A stretch of DNA of 64,000 nucleotides, from NCBI RefSeq assembly GCF_001425355.1, contig NZ_LMQN01000015.1:481862-545861 (forward strand), given 5' to 3'. The notes beneath the pieces are model-generated. The model ran no database searches and was not told where the DNA came from. It saw only the letters and a list, made by a program, of their open reading frames with translations. This document shows positions 1 to 8,164 of the stretch, piece after piece (positions within the stretch are counted from its first letter, which is position 1; each line of letters opens with the position of its first letter). The position numbers and the translations under genes were made by a program. The stretch comes from Chryseobacterium sp. Leaf405 (lineage in GTDB: Bacteria; Bacteroidota; Bacteroidia; Flavobacteriales; Weeksellaceae).

Positions 1-423
1 TTTGATTTGCAACTTTTCAATACATTCCGCTGTTATTTTGATATTAAAAATCATTATCCTGTAAAATTTACACAGCATACCGATCCGAGAGGAGCTTTTG
101 TTGAGATAATAAGGTTAGGGATTGGCGGACAGTGTTCTTTCTCAACCACGGTTCCCGGAATTACAAGAGGAAACCATTTTCACACAAGAAAAATTGAAAG
201 ATTTGCCGTAATTAAAGGTAAAGCTCTGATACAGTTAAGAAAAATAGATACCGATGATGTTCTTGACTTTTATCTGGACGGAAATGAACCTGCTTATGTA
301 GATATGCCAATCTGGTACACCCATAATATTAAAAATATAGGAGAGGAAGAATTATATACCATTTTTTGGATTAATGAGCCTTTTAATCAGGAAGATGCAG
401 ATACCTATTTTGTAGAGGTTTAA
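1..423 (+). CDS. capF: CapF/FnlB/WbjC-type UDP-sugar reductase, C-terminal cupin part (5' truncated by window edge)
   Basis: Only the last ~140 codons are present; the frame is open to base 1, so the start lies outside the window. The visible part is the cupin-type C-terminal domain of the bifunctional CapF/FnlB/WbjC enzymes (about 370 residues in the family), which act on UDP-2-acetamido-2,6-dideoxy-hexos-4-ulose on the route to UDP-L-FucNAc. Supporting motifs are the histidine-rich HFHTRK segment near the metal site, PIWYTHNI, and a C-terminus ending ...DTYFVEV. The N-terminal short-chain dehydrogenase domain is not visible. The next gene is the matching 2-epimerase, as in cap and fnl loci. 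The family call is strong; the exact sugar is inferred. Confidence 0.85.
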   Translation, partial: FDLQLFNTFRCYFDIKNHYPVKFTQHTDPRGAFVEIIRLGIGGQCSFSTTVPGITRGNHFHTRKIERFAVIKGKALIQLRKIDTDDVLDFYLDGNEPAYVDMPIWYTHNIKNIGEEELYTIFWINEPFNQEDADTYFVEV

Positions 424-498
424 TACAACTGATTTTTCAATTTGAATGAACATCAAGATTACAAAAATAAAAATTATATTTGTAATCGAAAAAATACA

Positions 499-1635
499 AT
501 GAAAAAACTTAAAGTAATAACCGTAGTAGGAACTCGCCCAGAGATTATTAGACTTTCAAGAGTATTATCAGCTTTGGACGCTTCTGAAGCTGTAGAACAT
601 ATTATCATTCATACAGGACAAAATTATGATTATGAACTCAATCAGATTTTCTTTGAAGATTTGGGACTTCGTAAACCTGATTATTTTCTGGAAGCTGCAG
701 GAAAAACAGCAACAGAAACTGTAGGAAATATTTTAATTAAAATAGATCCGCTTTTAGAAGAGTTGAATCCCGATGCCTTTTTAGTATTGGGGGATACCAA
801 TTCTTGTCTTTGCGCAATTCCCGCTAAAAAAAGACAAATTCCTATTTTCCATATGGAAGCAGGAAACAGATGTTTTGATCAGAGAGTTCCGGAGGAAACT
901 AACAGAAAAATAGTTGATCATACATCGGATATCAATCTTACCTATTCTGATATTGCAAGAGAATATTTATTAAGAGAAGGTCTTCCTGCGGACAGAATCA
1001 TTAAAACAGGTTCTCCCATGTTCGAAGTGCTGCATCATTACCTTCCGCAAATTGAGAAGTCAGATGTCTTGAGCCGTCTGAATTTGGAAGAAGGAAAATA
1101 TTTTGTCGTGTCATCGCATAGAGAAGAAAATATTAATTCTGAGAAGAATTTCAATGGTTTAATAGACAGCCTTAATCTCATAGCAGAAAAGTTTGGATTT
1201 CCGATCATTGTTTCTACGCATCCAAGAACAAGAAATATGATCGATAAAATGAATGTCGTTGTAAGACCGGAAATTCAGTTTTTAAAGCCACTTGGTTTTC
1301 ACGATTATAATGCTTTACAGATGAGAAGCTATGCCGTTTTATCAGATTCGGGAACAATTTCAGAAGAATCTTCTATATTGAATTTTAGAGCATTAAATAT
1401 CAGAGATGCACACGAAAGACCCGAAGCAATGGAGGAAGCATCTGTAATGATGGTTGGCTTATCTTCTGAAAGAATAATGCAGGGGCTTACGCAGCTCCAG
1501 CAACAAAAAGTGGGGGATGAAAGAAATTTCAGACAGGTTTCTGATTACTCTATGCCAAATGTTTCTGAGAAAATAGTCAGAATTATCCTGAGTTATACGG
1601 ATTATGTAAACAGAGTAGTCTGGAGTAAGAAATAG
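499..1635 (+). CDS. wecB: UDP-N-acetylglucosamine 2-epimerase family (CapG/FnlC/WbjD-like)
   Basis: A 378-residue non-hydrolysing UDP-GlcNAc 2-epimerase fold protein. It opens with MKKLKVITVVGTRPE, the conserved family N-terminus, so the ATG at 499 is preferred over an in-frame TTG at 442 that would add 19 residues of A-rich leader. Family motifs include VLGDTNS, HMEAGNRCFD, RVPEETNRKIVDH and SHREEN, which carry the acidic and histidine catalytic residues of WecB-type enzymes. WecB itself makes UDP-ManNAc. Because the gene follows a CapF-type reductase, it more likely makes the last step to UDP-L-FucNAc (CapG/FnlC). It sits 3 nt before the glycosyltransferase gene in one operon. Confidence 0.88.
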   Translation: MKKLKVITVVGTRPEIIRLSRVLSALDASEAVEHIIIHTGQNYDYELNQIFFEDLGLRKPDYFLEAAGKTATETVGNILIKIDPLLEELNPDAFLVLGDTNSCLCAIPAKKRQIPIFHMEAGNRCFDQRVPEETNRKIVDHTSDINLTYSDIAREYLLREGLPADRIIKTGSPMFEVLHHYLPQIEKSDVLSRLNLEEGKYFVVSSHREENINSEKNFNGLIDSLNLIAEKFGFPIIVSTHPRTRNMIDKMNVVVRPEIQFLKPLGFHDYNALQMRSYAVLSDSGTISEESSILNFRALNIRDAHERPEAMEEASVMMVGLSSERIMQGLTQLQQQKVGDERNFRQVSDYSMPNVSEKIVRIILSYTDYVNRVVWSKK

Positions 1636-1638
1636 GTA

Positions 1639-2856
1639 ATGAATATATTATTTCTTACTTTAGCAAAGATAGATACGTTGAAGCAGCGTGGTCTTTATCA
1701 GGATTTGATGCGTGAATTTTCTAGTCATGGTCATCATCTTTATATTGTATCACCTGCTGAAAGACGTGAAAGTAAAAAAACGAGTATAAATACTGAAGGA
1801 AATACAAAATTCCTGAATGTGAGGACTTTAAATATTCAAAAAGCTAATTTTATTGAAAAAGGTATTTCAACTTTATCAATAGAGAATCTGTTTTTAATAG
1901 CAGTAAAAAAATATTTTTCAAATGTTAAGTTTGATTTGGTACTCTATTCTACACCACCTATCACTTTTACAAATCTTATTAAGTTTATAAAAAAAAGAGA
2001 CGGTGCGAAAACATACTTGTTATTGAAGGACATCTTTCCTCAAAATGCGGTAGATATGCAACTGATTTCAAAAAAAGGAATTTTATACAAATATTTCAGG
2101 AATAAAGAAAAAGATCTTTACAATATTTCTGATAAAATTGGATGTATGTCTAAAGCGAATTTTGAGTTTATGATGCATCACAATTCTTTTGTTCCCAAAA
2201 ATAAAATTGAAATTAATCCAAATTCGATTGAAATACTTGATTCTAAGGAACTTTCATGCAAAGAAAAAAATGACATTAGGATAAAATATAATGTTCCATT
2301 AGATAAAAAAGTCTTTATATATGGGGGGAATTTAGGAAGACCGCAAGGAATTGATTTTCTTATTAAAACTTTGGACGCTAAAAGAAATGATGAAAGAATA
2401 TTCTTTATCATTGTAGGGTCTGGTACAGAATACGGAAAAATAAAAAACTGGATCAATACTACGCAACCACAAAATGCATTATTATTGCCAGTGCTACCTA
2501 AAAATGACTATGATATTTTTATTCAGTCTTGTGATGTTGGATTAATATTTTTGCATAAAGATTTTCTAATTCCGAATTATCCATCCAGATTGCTTTCATA
2601 TCTTGAATATAAAATGCCTGTACTTGCAGCCACCGACAAAAATACAGATATAGGATTAGATATTGTGAATAACAATTGTGGAATATCAGTCTATTCGGAT
2701 GATATTAATCAGATGATAAAGGCAATAAATGAATTTACAGAAATGGATGATTCTGAATTTCAAAAAATGAGACAAAATAGTAGAGATTTTCTTGAAAGAG
2801 AATTTCAGGTAAAAGAATCTTACGAAAAGATTATGAAATCGTTAAATCAAAAATAA
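1639..2856 (+). CDS. GT4-family glycosyltransferase (WbuB-like, putative L-FucNAc transferase)
   Basis: A 405-residue GT-B glycosyltransferase. The N-terminal acceptor half (about 1-190) contains the STPPITF segment and LLLKDIFPQNAVD typical of WbuB-like enzymes. The C-terminal nucleotide-sugar half (about 200-390) has YGGNLGRPQGIDFL, IVGSGTEYGKI and a PSRLLSYLEYKMPVLA donor-binding stretch. It lies 3 nt after the epimerase and 6 nt before the PglC-like gene. In E. coli and related fnl loci the gene after fnlC is wbuB, a FucNAc transferase, so transfer of FucNAc to a lipid-linked bacillosamine-type sugar is a reasonable inference but is not shown by sequence. Base composition is more AT-rich than its neighbours. 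Confidence 0.75.
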   Translation: MNILFLTLAKIDTLKQRGLYQDLMREFSSHGHHLYIVSPAERRESKKTSINTEGNTKFLNVRTLNIQKANFIEKGISTLSIENLFLIAVKKYFSNVKFDLVLYSTPPITFTNLIKFIKKRDGAKTYLLLKDIFPQNAVDMQLISKKGILYKYFRNKEKDLYNISDKIGCMSKANFEFMMHHNSFVPKNKIEINPNSIEILDSKELSCKEKNDIRIKYNVPLDKKVFIYGGNLGRPQGIDFLIKTLDAKRNDERIFFIIVGSGTEYGKIKNWINTTQPQNALLLPVLPKNDYDIFIQSCDVGLIFLHKDFLIPNYPSRLLSYLEYKMPVLAATDKNTDIGLDIVNNNCGISVYSDDINQMIKAINEFTEMDDSEFQKMRQNSRDFLEREFQVKESYEKIMKSLNQK

Positions 2857-2862
2857 TATAAA

Positions 2863-3465
2863 GTGTACAAAAATTTTTTCAAAAGAGTTATTGATTTTTG
2901 TTCAGCACTAATTGCTTTCTTATTACTAAGTCCGCTTTTTTTATTAGTGATGATAGGTCTTGCTTTTGCAAATGAAGGCAAACCTTTTTTCTTTCAAAAA
3001 AGACCTGGGAAAAATGGGAAAATCTTCAGCATTATCAAGTTTAAAACAATGAACGATAAAAAAGATGCCAATGGCAATCTTTTATCAGATGTAGAAAGAT
3101 TAACGCCTATCGGCGCTTTTGTCCGTAAAACATCATTAGATGAGATTCCACAATTAATTAATGTACTAAAGGGTGATATGTCTCTTATTGGACCGCGTCC
3201 GCTTTTGACAAATTACTTATCTTTGTACAATGATTTTCAATCCAGAAGACATGAAGTAAGACCGGGAATCACCGGTTGGGCTCAGGTAAACGGACGGAAT
3301 TCTATTTCATGGGCGAAAAAATTTGAACACGATATCTGGTATGTAGATAATCTTTCATTAGTTTTAGATATTAGAATCTGTTTTTTAACCCTTAAGAAAG
3401 TATTTTTCAGAGAAGGAATTAATCAGGACGGACAGGCTACAACAGAGCCTTTTAAAGGAAACTAA
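2863..3465 (+). CDS. pglC: PglC-type monotopic phosphoglycosyltransferase
   Basis: A 200-residue small PGT (bacterial sugar transferase family). It starts at GTG 2863, 6 nt after the previous stop. One N-terminal re-entrant membrane helix (about 10-35) is followed by RPGKNGKIFSIIKFKTM, the catalytic Asp-Glu dyad in SLDEIPQL (D93-E94), GDMSLIGPRPLL, and RPGITGWAQVNGRN. Length, dyad position and motif order match Campylobacter PglC, which moves phospho-diNAcBac to undecaprenyl phosphate at the cytoplasmic membrane. The next two genes are PglD- and PglE-like, which supports diNAcBac as the first sugar. It would start assembly of the lipid-linked glycan. Confidence 0.85.
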   Translation: MYKNFFKRVIDFCSALIAFLLLSPLFLLVMIGLAFANEGKPFFFQKRPGKNGKIFSIIKFKTMNDKKDANGNLLSDVERLTPIGAFVRKTSLDEIPQLINVLKGDMSLIGPRPLLTNYLSLYNDFQSRRHEVRPGITGWAQVNGRNSISWAKKFEHDIWYVDNLSLVLDIRICFLTLKKVFFREGINQDGQATTEPFKGN

Positions 3466-3471
3466 ATTAAT

Positions 3472-4065
3472 ATGTATTTATTCGGAGCAAGTGGACATGG
3501 TAAGGTTGTAGCAGATATTGCTATTGAAAATGGTGTTGATATAACTGCCTTTATTGATGATGATATTAATAAGAATGAATGTTATGGATTTCCGGTCATC
3601 CACAATATTATTAAAAAAGAAATACCTGTAATAATTACAATAGGAGATAATATTATCAGAAAAGAGATTGCTGAAAAGATCGTGAATAAAATAGAAAAAG
3701 CTGTTCATCCGCAATCTGTAATTTCTCAATCTTCCAAAATTGGAAAAGGAACAGTCGTGATGGGAGGTGTTACAATTAATGCAGACAGTTCTGTAGGAGA
3801 ACATTGTATTATTAATACAAATTCTTCAATTGATCATGATTGTTTTATTGAAGATTTTGTACATGTATCACCGAATGTGGCATTGGCTGGGAATGTTTAT
3901 GTTGCTGAAGGTTCCCATATCGGTATTGGGGCAACTGTAATTCAGAATGTCAAAATAGGAAAATGGTGTGTGATTGGTGCAGGAACTGTAGTTTTAAAAG
4001 ATATTCCCGATTATTCTGTAGTTGTTGGGAATCCGGGAAGAATTATAAAAAATATAAATACATAA
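3472..4065 (+). CDS. pglD: NeuD/PglD-family sugar N-/O-acetyltransferase
   Basis: A 197-residue protein. A short Rossmann-like N-terminus (MYLFGASGHGKVVADI, about 1-75) is followed by left-handed beta-helix hexapeptide repeats (about 85-190) with a VHPQSVIS...INTNSSIDHDC stretch; the histidine there corresponds to the catalytic base of PglD. PglD acetylates the C4 amino group of UDP-4-amino-sugar to give UDP-diNAcBac. It lies 6 nt after the PglC-like gene and abuts the PglE-like aminotransferase with no gap, so the three are almost certainly co-translated. A sialic-acid O-acetyltransferase role (NeuD) is the alternative, less favoured by context. Confidence 0.82.
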   Translation: MYLFGASGHGKVVADIAIENGVDITAFIDDDINKNECYGFPVIHNIIKKEIPVIITIGDNIIRKEIAEKIVNKIEKAVHPQSVISQSSKIGKGTVVMGGVTINADSSVGEHCIINTNSSIDHDCFIEDFVHVSPNVALAGNVYVAEGSHIGIGATVIQNVKIGKWCVIGAGTVVLKDIPDYSVVVGNPGRIIKNINT

Positions 4066-5202
4066 ATGAATACTAAAATCTGGTTATCCTCACCACATAT
4101 GGGAGGTAATGAACAAAAATACATCAATGAAGCATTTGCCGAAAATTGGATAGCACCTCTTGGTCCCAATGTAAATGGTTTAGAGCAGGATCTTGAAAAA
4201 TATTTAGGACAAGACGTAAAAGTTGCAGCTTTATCAGCAGGAACTGCCGCACTTCATTTAGCATTAATCGAATGTGGAGTAAAACCTGGTGATGAGGTAA
4301 TCTGCCAGTCGATGACGTTCTCTGCTTCAGCAAATCCGATTGCTTATTGTGGTGCAACACCTGTTTTTGTAGACAGTGAGCCGGAAACATGGAATATGTG
4401 TCCTGTGGGCTTAAGACAGACCATCGGTGACAGAATAAAGAAAGGTAAAAAACCTAAAGCGATTATTGTTGTTCATCTATATGGAATGCCTGCTAAAATG
4501 GACGGAATTATGTCTATTGCCAACGAATTTGAAATTGATGTAATCGAAGACGCTGCTGAAGCGTTGGGTTCTAGTTATAAAGGTCAGATGTGCGGAACGT
4601 TTGGACGTTTTGGAATTTTGAGTTTTAACGGAAATAAAATTATTACAACTTCCGGAGGCGGGGCTTTAGTTTGCCAGAATCAAGAGGATAAAGATCAGAT
4701 TGTCTTTCTTTCTACGCAGGCAAGAGATGATGCACCTCATTATCAACATTCGCAGATTGGATTCAATTACAGAATGAGTAATATTGTTGCAGGAATCGGG
4801 CGAGGCCAAATGGAAGTGTTAAACAGTAGAGTAGAAGCGAGAAGAAAAATGCATGATTTTTACGTTGATATTTTTAAAGATACTGCCGGAGTCACTGTAT
4901 TTTCAGAACCATCTTCCGATTTTTATTCTAACCATTGGCTTTCTGCAATCATCGTGAATCCTGAAATTACAGGAAAAACAAGAGAAGAATTAAGGTTAGC
5001 ATTTTTGGAAGATAATATCGAGTCGAGACCGTTGTGGAAGCCTATGCATTTACAGCCTGTTTTTGCAGATGCACCTTATTATGGCGGAAATACTTCTGAA
5101 ACGTTCTTCGACAACGGATTGTGTTTGCCATCAGGTTCCAATCTTACAGAAGATGACCAAAAGAGAATTGCCAAGGTGATTAATAACTTTTTTGACAGGT
5201 AA
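4066..5202 (+). CDS. pglE: PglE-like DegT/DnrJ/EryC1/StrS aminotransferase
   Basis: A 378-residue PLP-dependent sugar aminotransferase. The start MNTKIWLSSPHMGGNEQKYI is typical of the PglE/LegC subgroup. ALSAGTAALHLAL (phosphate pocket), DVIEDAAEALGS and LSFNGNKI, with K191 as the likely PLP lysine, are visible. It would add the amino group to UDP-4-keto-6-deoxy-GlcNAc, the substrate then acetylated by the PglD-like protein encoded immediately upstream. The 4,6-dehydratase (PglF) is not in the window and presumably lies to the left. ATG 4066 directly follows the previous stop codon. Confidence 0.85.
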   Translation: MNTKIWLSSPHMGGNEQKYINEAFAENWIAPLGPNVNGLEQDLEKYLGQDVKVAALSAGTAALHLALIECGVKPGDEVICQSMTFSASANPIAYCGATPVFVDSEPETWNMCPVGLRQTIGDRIKKGKKPKAIIVVHLYGMPAKMDGIMSIANEFEIDVIEDAAEALGSSYKGQMCGTFGRFGILSFNGNKIITTSGGGALVCQNQEDKDQIVFLSTQARDDAPHYQHSQIGFNYRMSNIVAGIGRGQMEVLNSRVEARRKMHDFYVDIFKDTAGVTVFSEPSSDFYSNHWLSAIIVNPEITGKTREELRLAFLEDNIESRPLWKPMHLQPVFADAPYYGGNTSETFFDNGLCLPSGSNLTEDDQKRIAKVINNFFDR

Positions 5203-5209
5203 TTCAAAA

Positions 5210-5782
5210 ATGAATCAATATAAACACTGGAAGATTGTTTTTGATGTTGTTTTATCAGCTTTCTTGATCATCCTGATGTTTCCTTTATTGATCATTCTGT
5301 TTATTATTGCAAGTATTGATACCCAATCCAACGGAGTTTTCTTTCAGAGACGAATCGGCCAACATGGTAAGCCTTTTATCATTTATAAATTTAAGACGAT
5401 TCATGATACTGTAGGAAAAAGTTCTGCAATCGGATTGATTTTAAGAAAATTTAAATTTGATGAATTACCACAATTGTTCAATATTGTAAAGAGGGAAATG
5501 AGTTTTGTAGGTCCAAGACCTGACGTGGAAGGCTATTATGATAAATTGGAAGGTGAATTTAGAAAAGTATTAAAATTAAAACCTGGAATTACTTCAGAAG
5601 CAAGTATTAAATACAGTAATGAAGAGATAATTTTGGCTCAACAGGAAAACCCGTTACAATATAATGATGAGGTACTTTTTCCTGATAAGGTTAAAATGAA
5701 CTTAAATTATTTGGAGAATATGTCTTTTAAAAATGATCTTCAGATTCTTTTTAAAACTTTTTTTAAAGTATTTATAAAATAA
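5210..5782 (+). CDS. second monotopic phosphoglycosyltransferase (sugar transferase)
   Basis: A 190-residue bacterial sugar transferase. I take ATG 5210 (MNQYKHWKIVFDV); an in-frame TTG at 5192 would overlap pglE by 11 nt. There is a membrane helix at about 8-35, then FFQRRIGQHGKPFIIYKFKT, a D84-E85 dyad in KFDELPQL, MSFVGPRPD and LKPGITSEASIKY. The C-terminal part differs from the PglC-like copy: it has no GWAQVNGR and instead has an E/Q-rich stretch. Two initiating transferases in one operon suggests either two glycans or a second sugar specificity. The substrate is unknown. Confidence 0.8.
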   Translation: MNQYKHWKIVFDVVLSAFLIILMFPLLIILFIIASIDTQSNGVFFQRRIGQHGKPFIIYKFKTIHDTVGKSSAIGLILRKFKFDELPQLFNIVKREMSFVGPRPDVEGYYDKLEGEFRKVLKLKPGITSEASIKYSNEEIILAQQENPLQYNDEVLFPDKVKMNLNYLENMSFKNDLQILFKTFFKVFIK

Positions 5783-5824
5783 AAATTAATAATATTTGAT
5801 TTATTTTTACACGATTATTACAAC

Positions 5825-6370
5825 ATGAAAATTAAAGAAACCCCTTTAAAAGACTGCTATATCATAGAACCTACGATCTTTGAAGATGACAGAGGATACT
5901 TTTTTGAAAAATTCAATGAAAAGAAATTTGAAGAACTTACCGGAATGAACGGTCATTTTGTTCAGGACAATATTTCAAAATCATCTTATGGTGTTTTGAG
6001 AGGACTGCATTTACAGAAAAGTGAGCATGCACAGGCAAAATTGGTTTCTTGTCTTGAAGGCAAAGTGTGGGATGTTGCGGTAGACTTAAGAGAAGAGTCT
6101 CCAACTTTTGGTCAATGGTTTGGGATTGAGCTTACGGCAGAAAATAAGCTGCAGTTATATGTTCCCAGAGGTTTCGGTCACGGTTTTTCTGTATTGAGTG
6201 ATACGGCTGTTTTTGCTTATAAATGCGATAATTTTTATAATAAAGAATCTGAAGGCAGTATAAAGTACAATGATTCTGATTTAAATATTGACTGGAAAAT
6301 TAACGATAACGATGCTGTTCTTTCTGAAAAAGATGAAAACGCTCCAAGTTTTAAAGAAAAGAATTTCTAA
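5825..6370 (+). CDS. rfbC: dTDP-4-dehydrorhamnose 3,5-epimerase (RmlC)
   Basis: A 181-residue cupin-fold epimerase that converts dTDP-4-dehydro-6-deoxy-D-glucose to dTDP-4-dehydro-L-rhamnose. Visible family features are the EDDRGYFFEKF start, RGLHLQ with H62 as catalytic base, K72, Y132 in AYKCDNFY, and YVPRGFGHGFSVLSD. These positions match RmlC numbering well. It is the last gene of the glycan operon, 42 nt after the second phosphoglycosyltransferase gene and before a strong terminator. The partners rmlA, rmlB and rmlD are not in the window; they may lie upstream of its left edge or elsewhere. Confidence 0.93.
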   Translation: MKIKETPLKDCYIIEPTIFEDDRGYFFEKFNEKKFEELTGMNGHFVQDNISKSSYGVLRGLHLQKSEHAQAKLVSCLEGKVWDVAVDLREESPTFGQWFGIELTAENKLQLYVPRGFGHGFSVLSDTAVFAYKCDNFYNKESEGSIKYNDSDLNIDWKINDNDAVLSEKDENAPSFKEKNF

Positions 6371-6379
6371 ACAGGATAT

Positions 6380-6416
6380 TGAAAGTCACTTTATTAAAGT
6401 GGCTTTTATTTTTTAA
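6380..6416 (+). terminator. rho-independent terminator of the glycan operon
   Basis: AAAGTCACTTT and AAAGTGGCTTT arms (one G-U pair) around a 3-nt loop, followed by a T-rich tract, 12 nt after the rfbC stop. Confidence 0.8.
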
Positions 6417-6437
6417 TTAAGGCTCTTTAATATTTCG

Positions 6438-6445
6438 TATCTTTG
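6438..6445 (+). promoter_or_regulatory. -7 element of the rimO promoter
   Basis: TATCTTTG matches the Bacteroidota TAnnTTTG -7 box and lies 19 nt before the rimO ATG. No convincing -33 TTTG is visible. Confidence 0.6.
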
Positions 6446-6464
6446 CAAACTCAAAATCAAAAAG

Positions 6465-7766
6465 ATGCGCACAAAATCTGTAGGTAAAAAGAAAATTAAT
6501 GTCGTAACACTTGGATGTTCCAAAAATGTTTACGATTCTGAAGTCTTGATGAGCCAGCTGAAAGCCAATGGTAAAGAGGTGGTTCATGAAGATAAAGGAG
6601 ACATCGTGGTGATCAATACCTGCGGATTTATTGACAATGCAAAGGAAGAATCTATCAACACTATTTTAGACTATGTAGAAGCTAAAAATAGGGGTGAAGT
6701 AGAGAAAGTTTTCGTAACAGGATGTCTTTCGGAAAGATACAAGCCAGATTTGATTAGAGAAATTCCTGATGTTGATCAATATTTTGGAACGAGAGATCTT
6801 CCAATTTTGTTAAAGCATTTAGGGGCAGATTATAAGCATGAATTGGTTGGGGAACGTTTAACAACAACTCCAAAGCATTATGCATATTTAAAGATTTCTG
6901 AAGGTTGCGACAGACCTTGCTCTTTCTGCGCAATTCCTTTGATGAGAGGTGGTCACGTTTCTACACCGGTTGAAAAATTGGTTACAGAAGCTCAAAAACT
7001 GGCTAAAAAAGGAACTAAAGAATTAATTTTGATTGCTCAGGATCTTACCTATTATGGTCTTGATATTTATAAAAAACGTGCTTTGGGCGATTTGTTAAAA
7101 GAATTAGTTAAAGTAGAAGGAATTGAATGGATTCGTCTTCATTACGCCTTCCCAAGCGGATTCCCTGAGGATGTTTTAGATATTATCCGTGAAGAACCGA
7201 AGGTTTGTAACTATATAGATATACCTCTTCAGCATATCAATTCAGATTTGTTGAAATCTATGAAAAGAGGAACTACTCACGAAAAGACAAATGCGCTTTT
7301 AGATAAATTCAGAGAAAAAGTTCCTGATATGGCGATCAGAACAACGCTTATTGTTGGTTATCCGGGAGAAACTCAGGAAAGATTTGAGGAATTAAAAAAT
7401 TGGGTAAGAGATCAAAAGTTCGACAGATTAGGTTGTTTTACATATTCTCATGAAGAAAATACTGGCGCTTATGTGTTGGAAGATGACGTTCCACAGGAAG
7501 TTAAGGAAGCAAGAGTAGAAGAGATCATGGAAGTTCAGTCGCAGATTTCATGGGAAAAAAATCAACAAAAAATCGGTAACATATATAAATGCGTATTTGA
7601 CAGAAAAGAAGGTAATTATTTCATCGGAAGAACAGAATATGATTCTCCGGATGTAGATAATACTGTTCTTATATCTGCAAATAATACCTATATTTCAATC
7701 GGAGAATTTGCCGATGTGAAGATTACTTCAGCCGAAGAATTCGATCTTTATGGAGAATTAGTCTAA
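6465..7766 (+). CDS. rimO: ribosomal protein uS12 methylthiotransferase RimO
   Basis: A 433-residue radical-SAM methylthiotransferase that adds a methylthio group to the conserved aspartate of ribosomal protein S12. The N-terminal UPF0004 domain has cysteines C18, C53 and C87 (LGCSKN, NTCGF, TGCLSE) for the auxiliary 4Fe-4S cluster. The radical-SAM CxxxCxxC is C148, C152 and C155 in GCDRPCSFC. A TRAM domain ends the protein. The LGCSKN form and length favour RimO over MiaB. It is transcribed on its own between the glycan-operon terminator and a long AT-rich gap. Confidence 0.95.
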   Translation: MRTKSVGKKKINVVTLGCSKNVYDSEVLMSQLKANGKEVVHEDKGDIVVINTCGFIDNAKEESINTILDYVEAKNRGEVEKVFVTGCLSERYKPDLIREIPDVDQYFGTRDLPILLKHLGADYKHELVGERLTTTPKHYAYLKISEGCDRPCSFCAIPLMRGGHVSTPVEKLVTEAQKLAKKGTKELILIAQDLTYYGLDIYKKRALGDLLKELVKVEGIEWIRLHYAFPSGFPEDVLDIIREEPKVCNYIDIPLQHINSDLLKSMKRGTTHEKTNALLDKFREKVPDMAIRTTLIVGYPGETQERFEELKNWVRDQKFDRLGCFTYSHEENTGAYVLEDDVPQEVKEARVEEIMEVQSQISWEKNQQKIGNIYKCVFDRKEGNYFIGRTEYDSPDVDNTVLISANNTYISIGEFADVKITSAEEFDLYGELV

Positions 7767-7801
7767 TACTTTATTTCTTTTTGAAAAAATCAGAACATAC
7801 A

Positions 7802-7847
7802 TTTATGTTAATTTTTAATCTAACACATGAATAAAAATTAACATAAA
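7802..7847. repeat. perfect 16-bp inverted repeat
   Basis: TTTATGTTAATTTTTA (7802-7817) and its exact complement (7832-7847) flank a 14-nt spacer, 35 nt after the rimO stop. There is no GC pairing core and no clean T-tract. It could be a weak terminator or a binding site for a regulator of the downstream genes. Confidence 0.6.
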
Positions 7848-7937
7848 ATTTCTTAAAATCCAATTGTTTTTAAGTTGTTGATTTTTAGTTGTTTATTATT
7901 TTCTCAAAAACAAATGTTAATTTTTTTTTATTTAATG

Positions 7938-7970
7938 TTGCATATATTAAATAATATTGTACTAACTTTG
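7938..7970 (+). promoter_or_regulatory. promoter of the 8165-9575 unit
   Basis: TTG at 7938-7940 and TAACTTTG at 7963-7970 with a 22-nt spacer fit the Bacteroidota -33/-7 pattern. It implies a 5' leader of about 190 nt. Confidence 0.5.
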
Positions 7971-8164
7971 CAACAAAGAATAAATTTTAACAATTCTATT
8001 CTCTGAATGTCAAATATTTAAAATTTTAATAAAATATTAGAATTTTTATGTTTAGATTCTCTAAAAAGGAATAGTTTTGTTATAACAAGCACATGTTGGG
8101 AAGAGTCCCATATGGATATATAGATATCATTGATGAAAATGTAATTTAAAATCTTTAAAAACTT

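Larger units (their letters stand above)
7767..8164. other. 398-nt AT-rich intergenic region with inverted repeat and promoter
   Basis: No ORF is supported. It holds a perfect 16-bp inverted repeat just after rimO, a T-rich stretch, a TAACTTTG -7 box at 7963-7970, and a leader of nearly 200 nt before the 8165 gene. A short hairpin TGGGA-AGAG-TCCCA lies at 8097-8110 in that leader. Confidence 0.6.
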
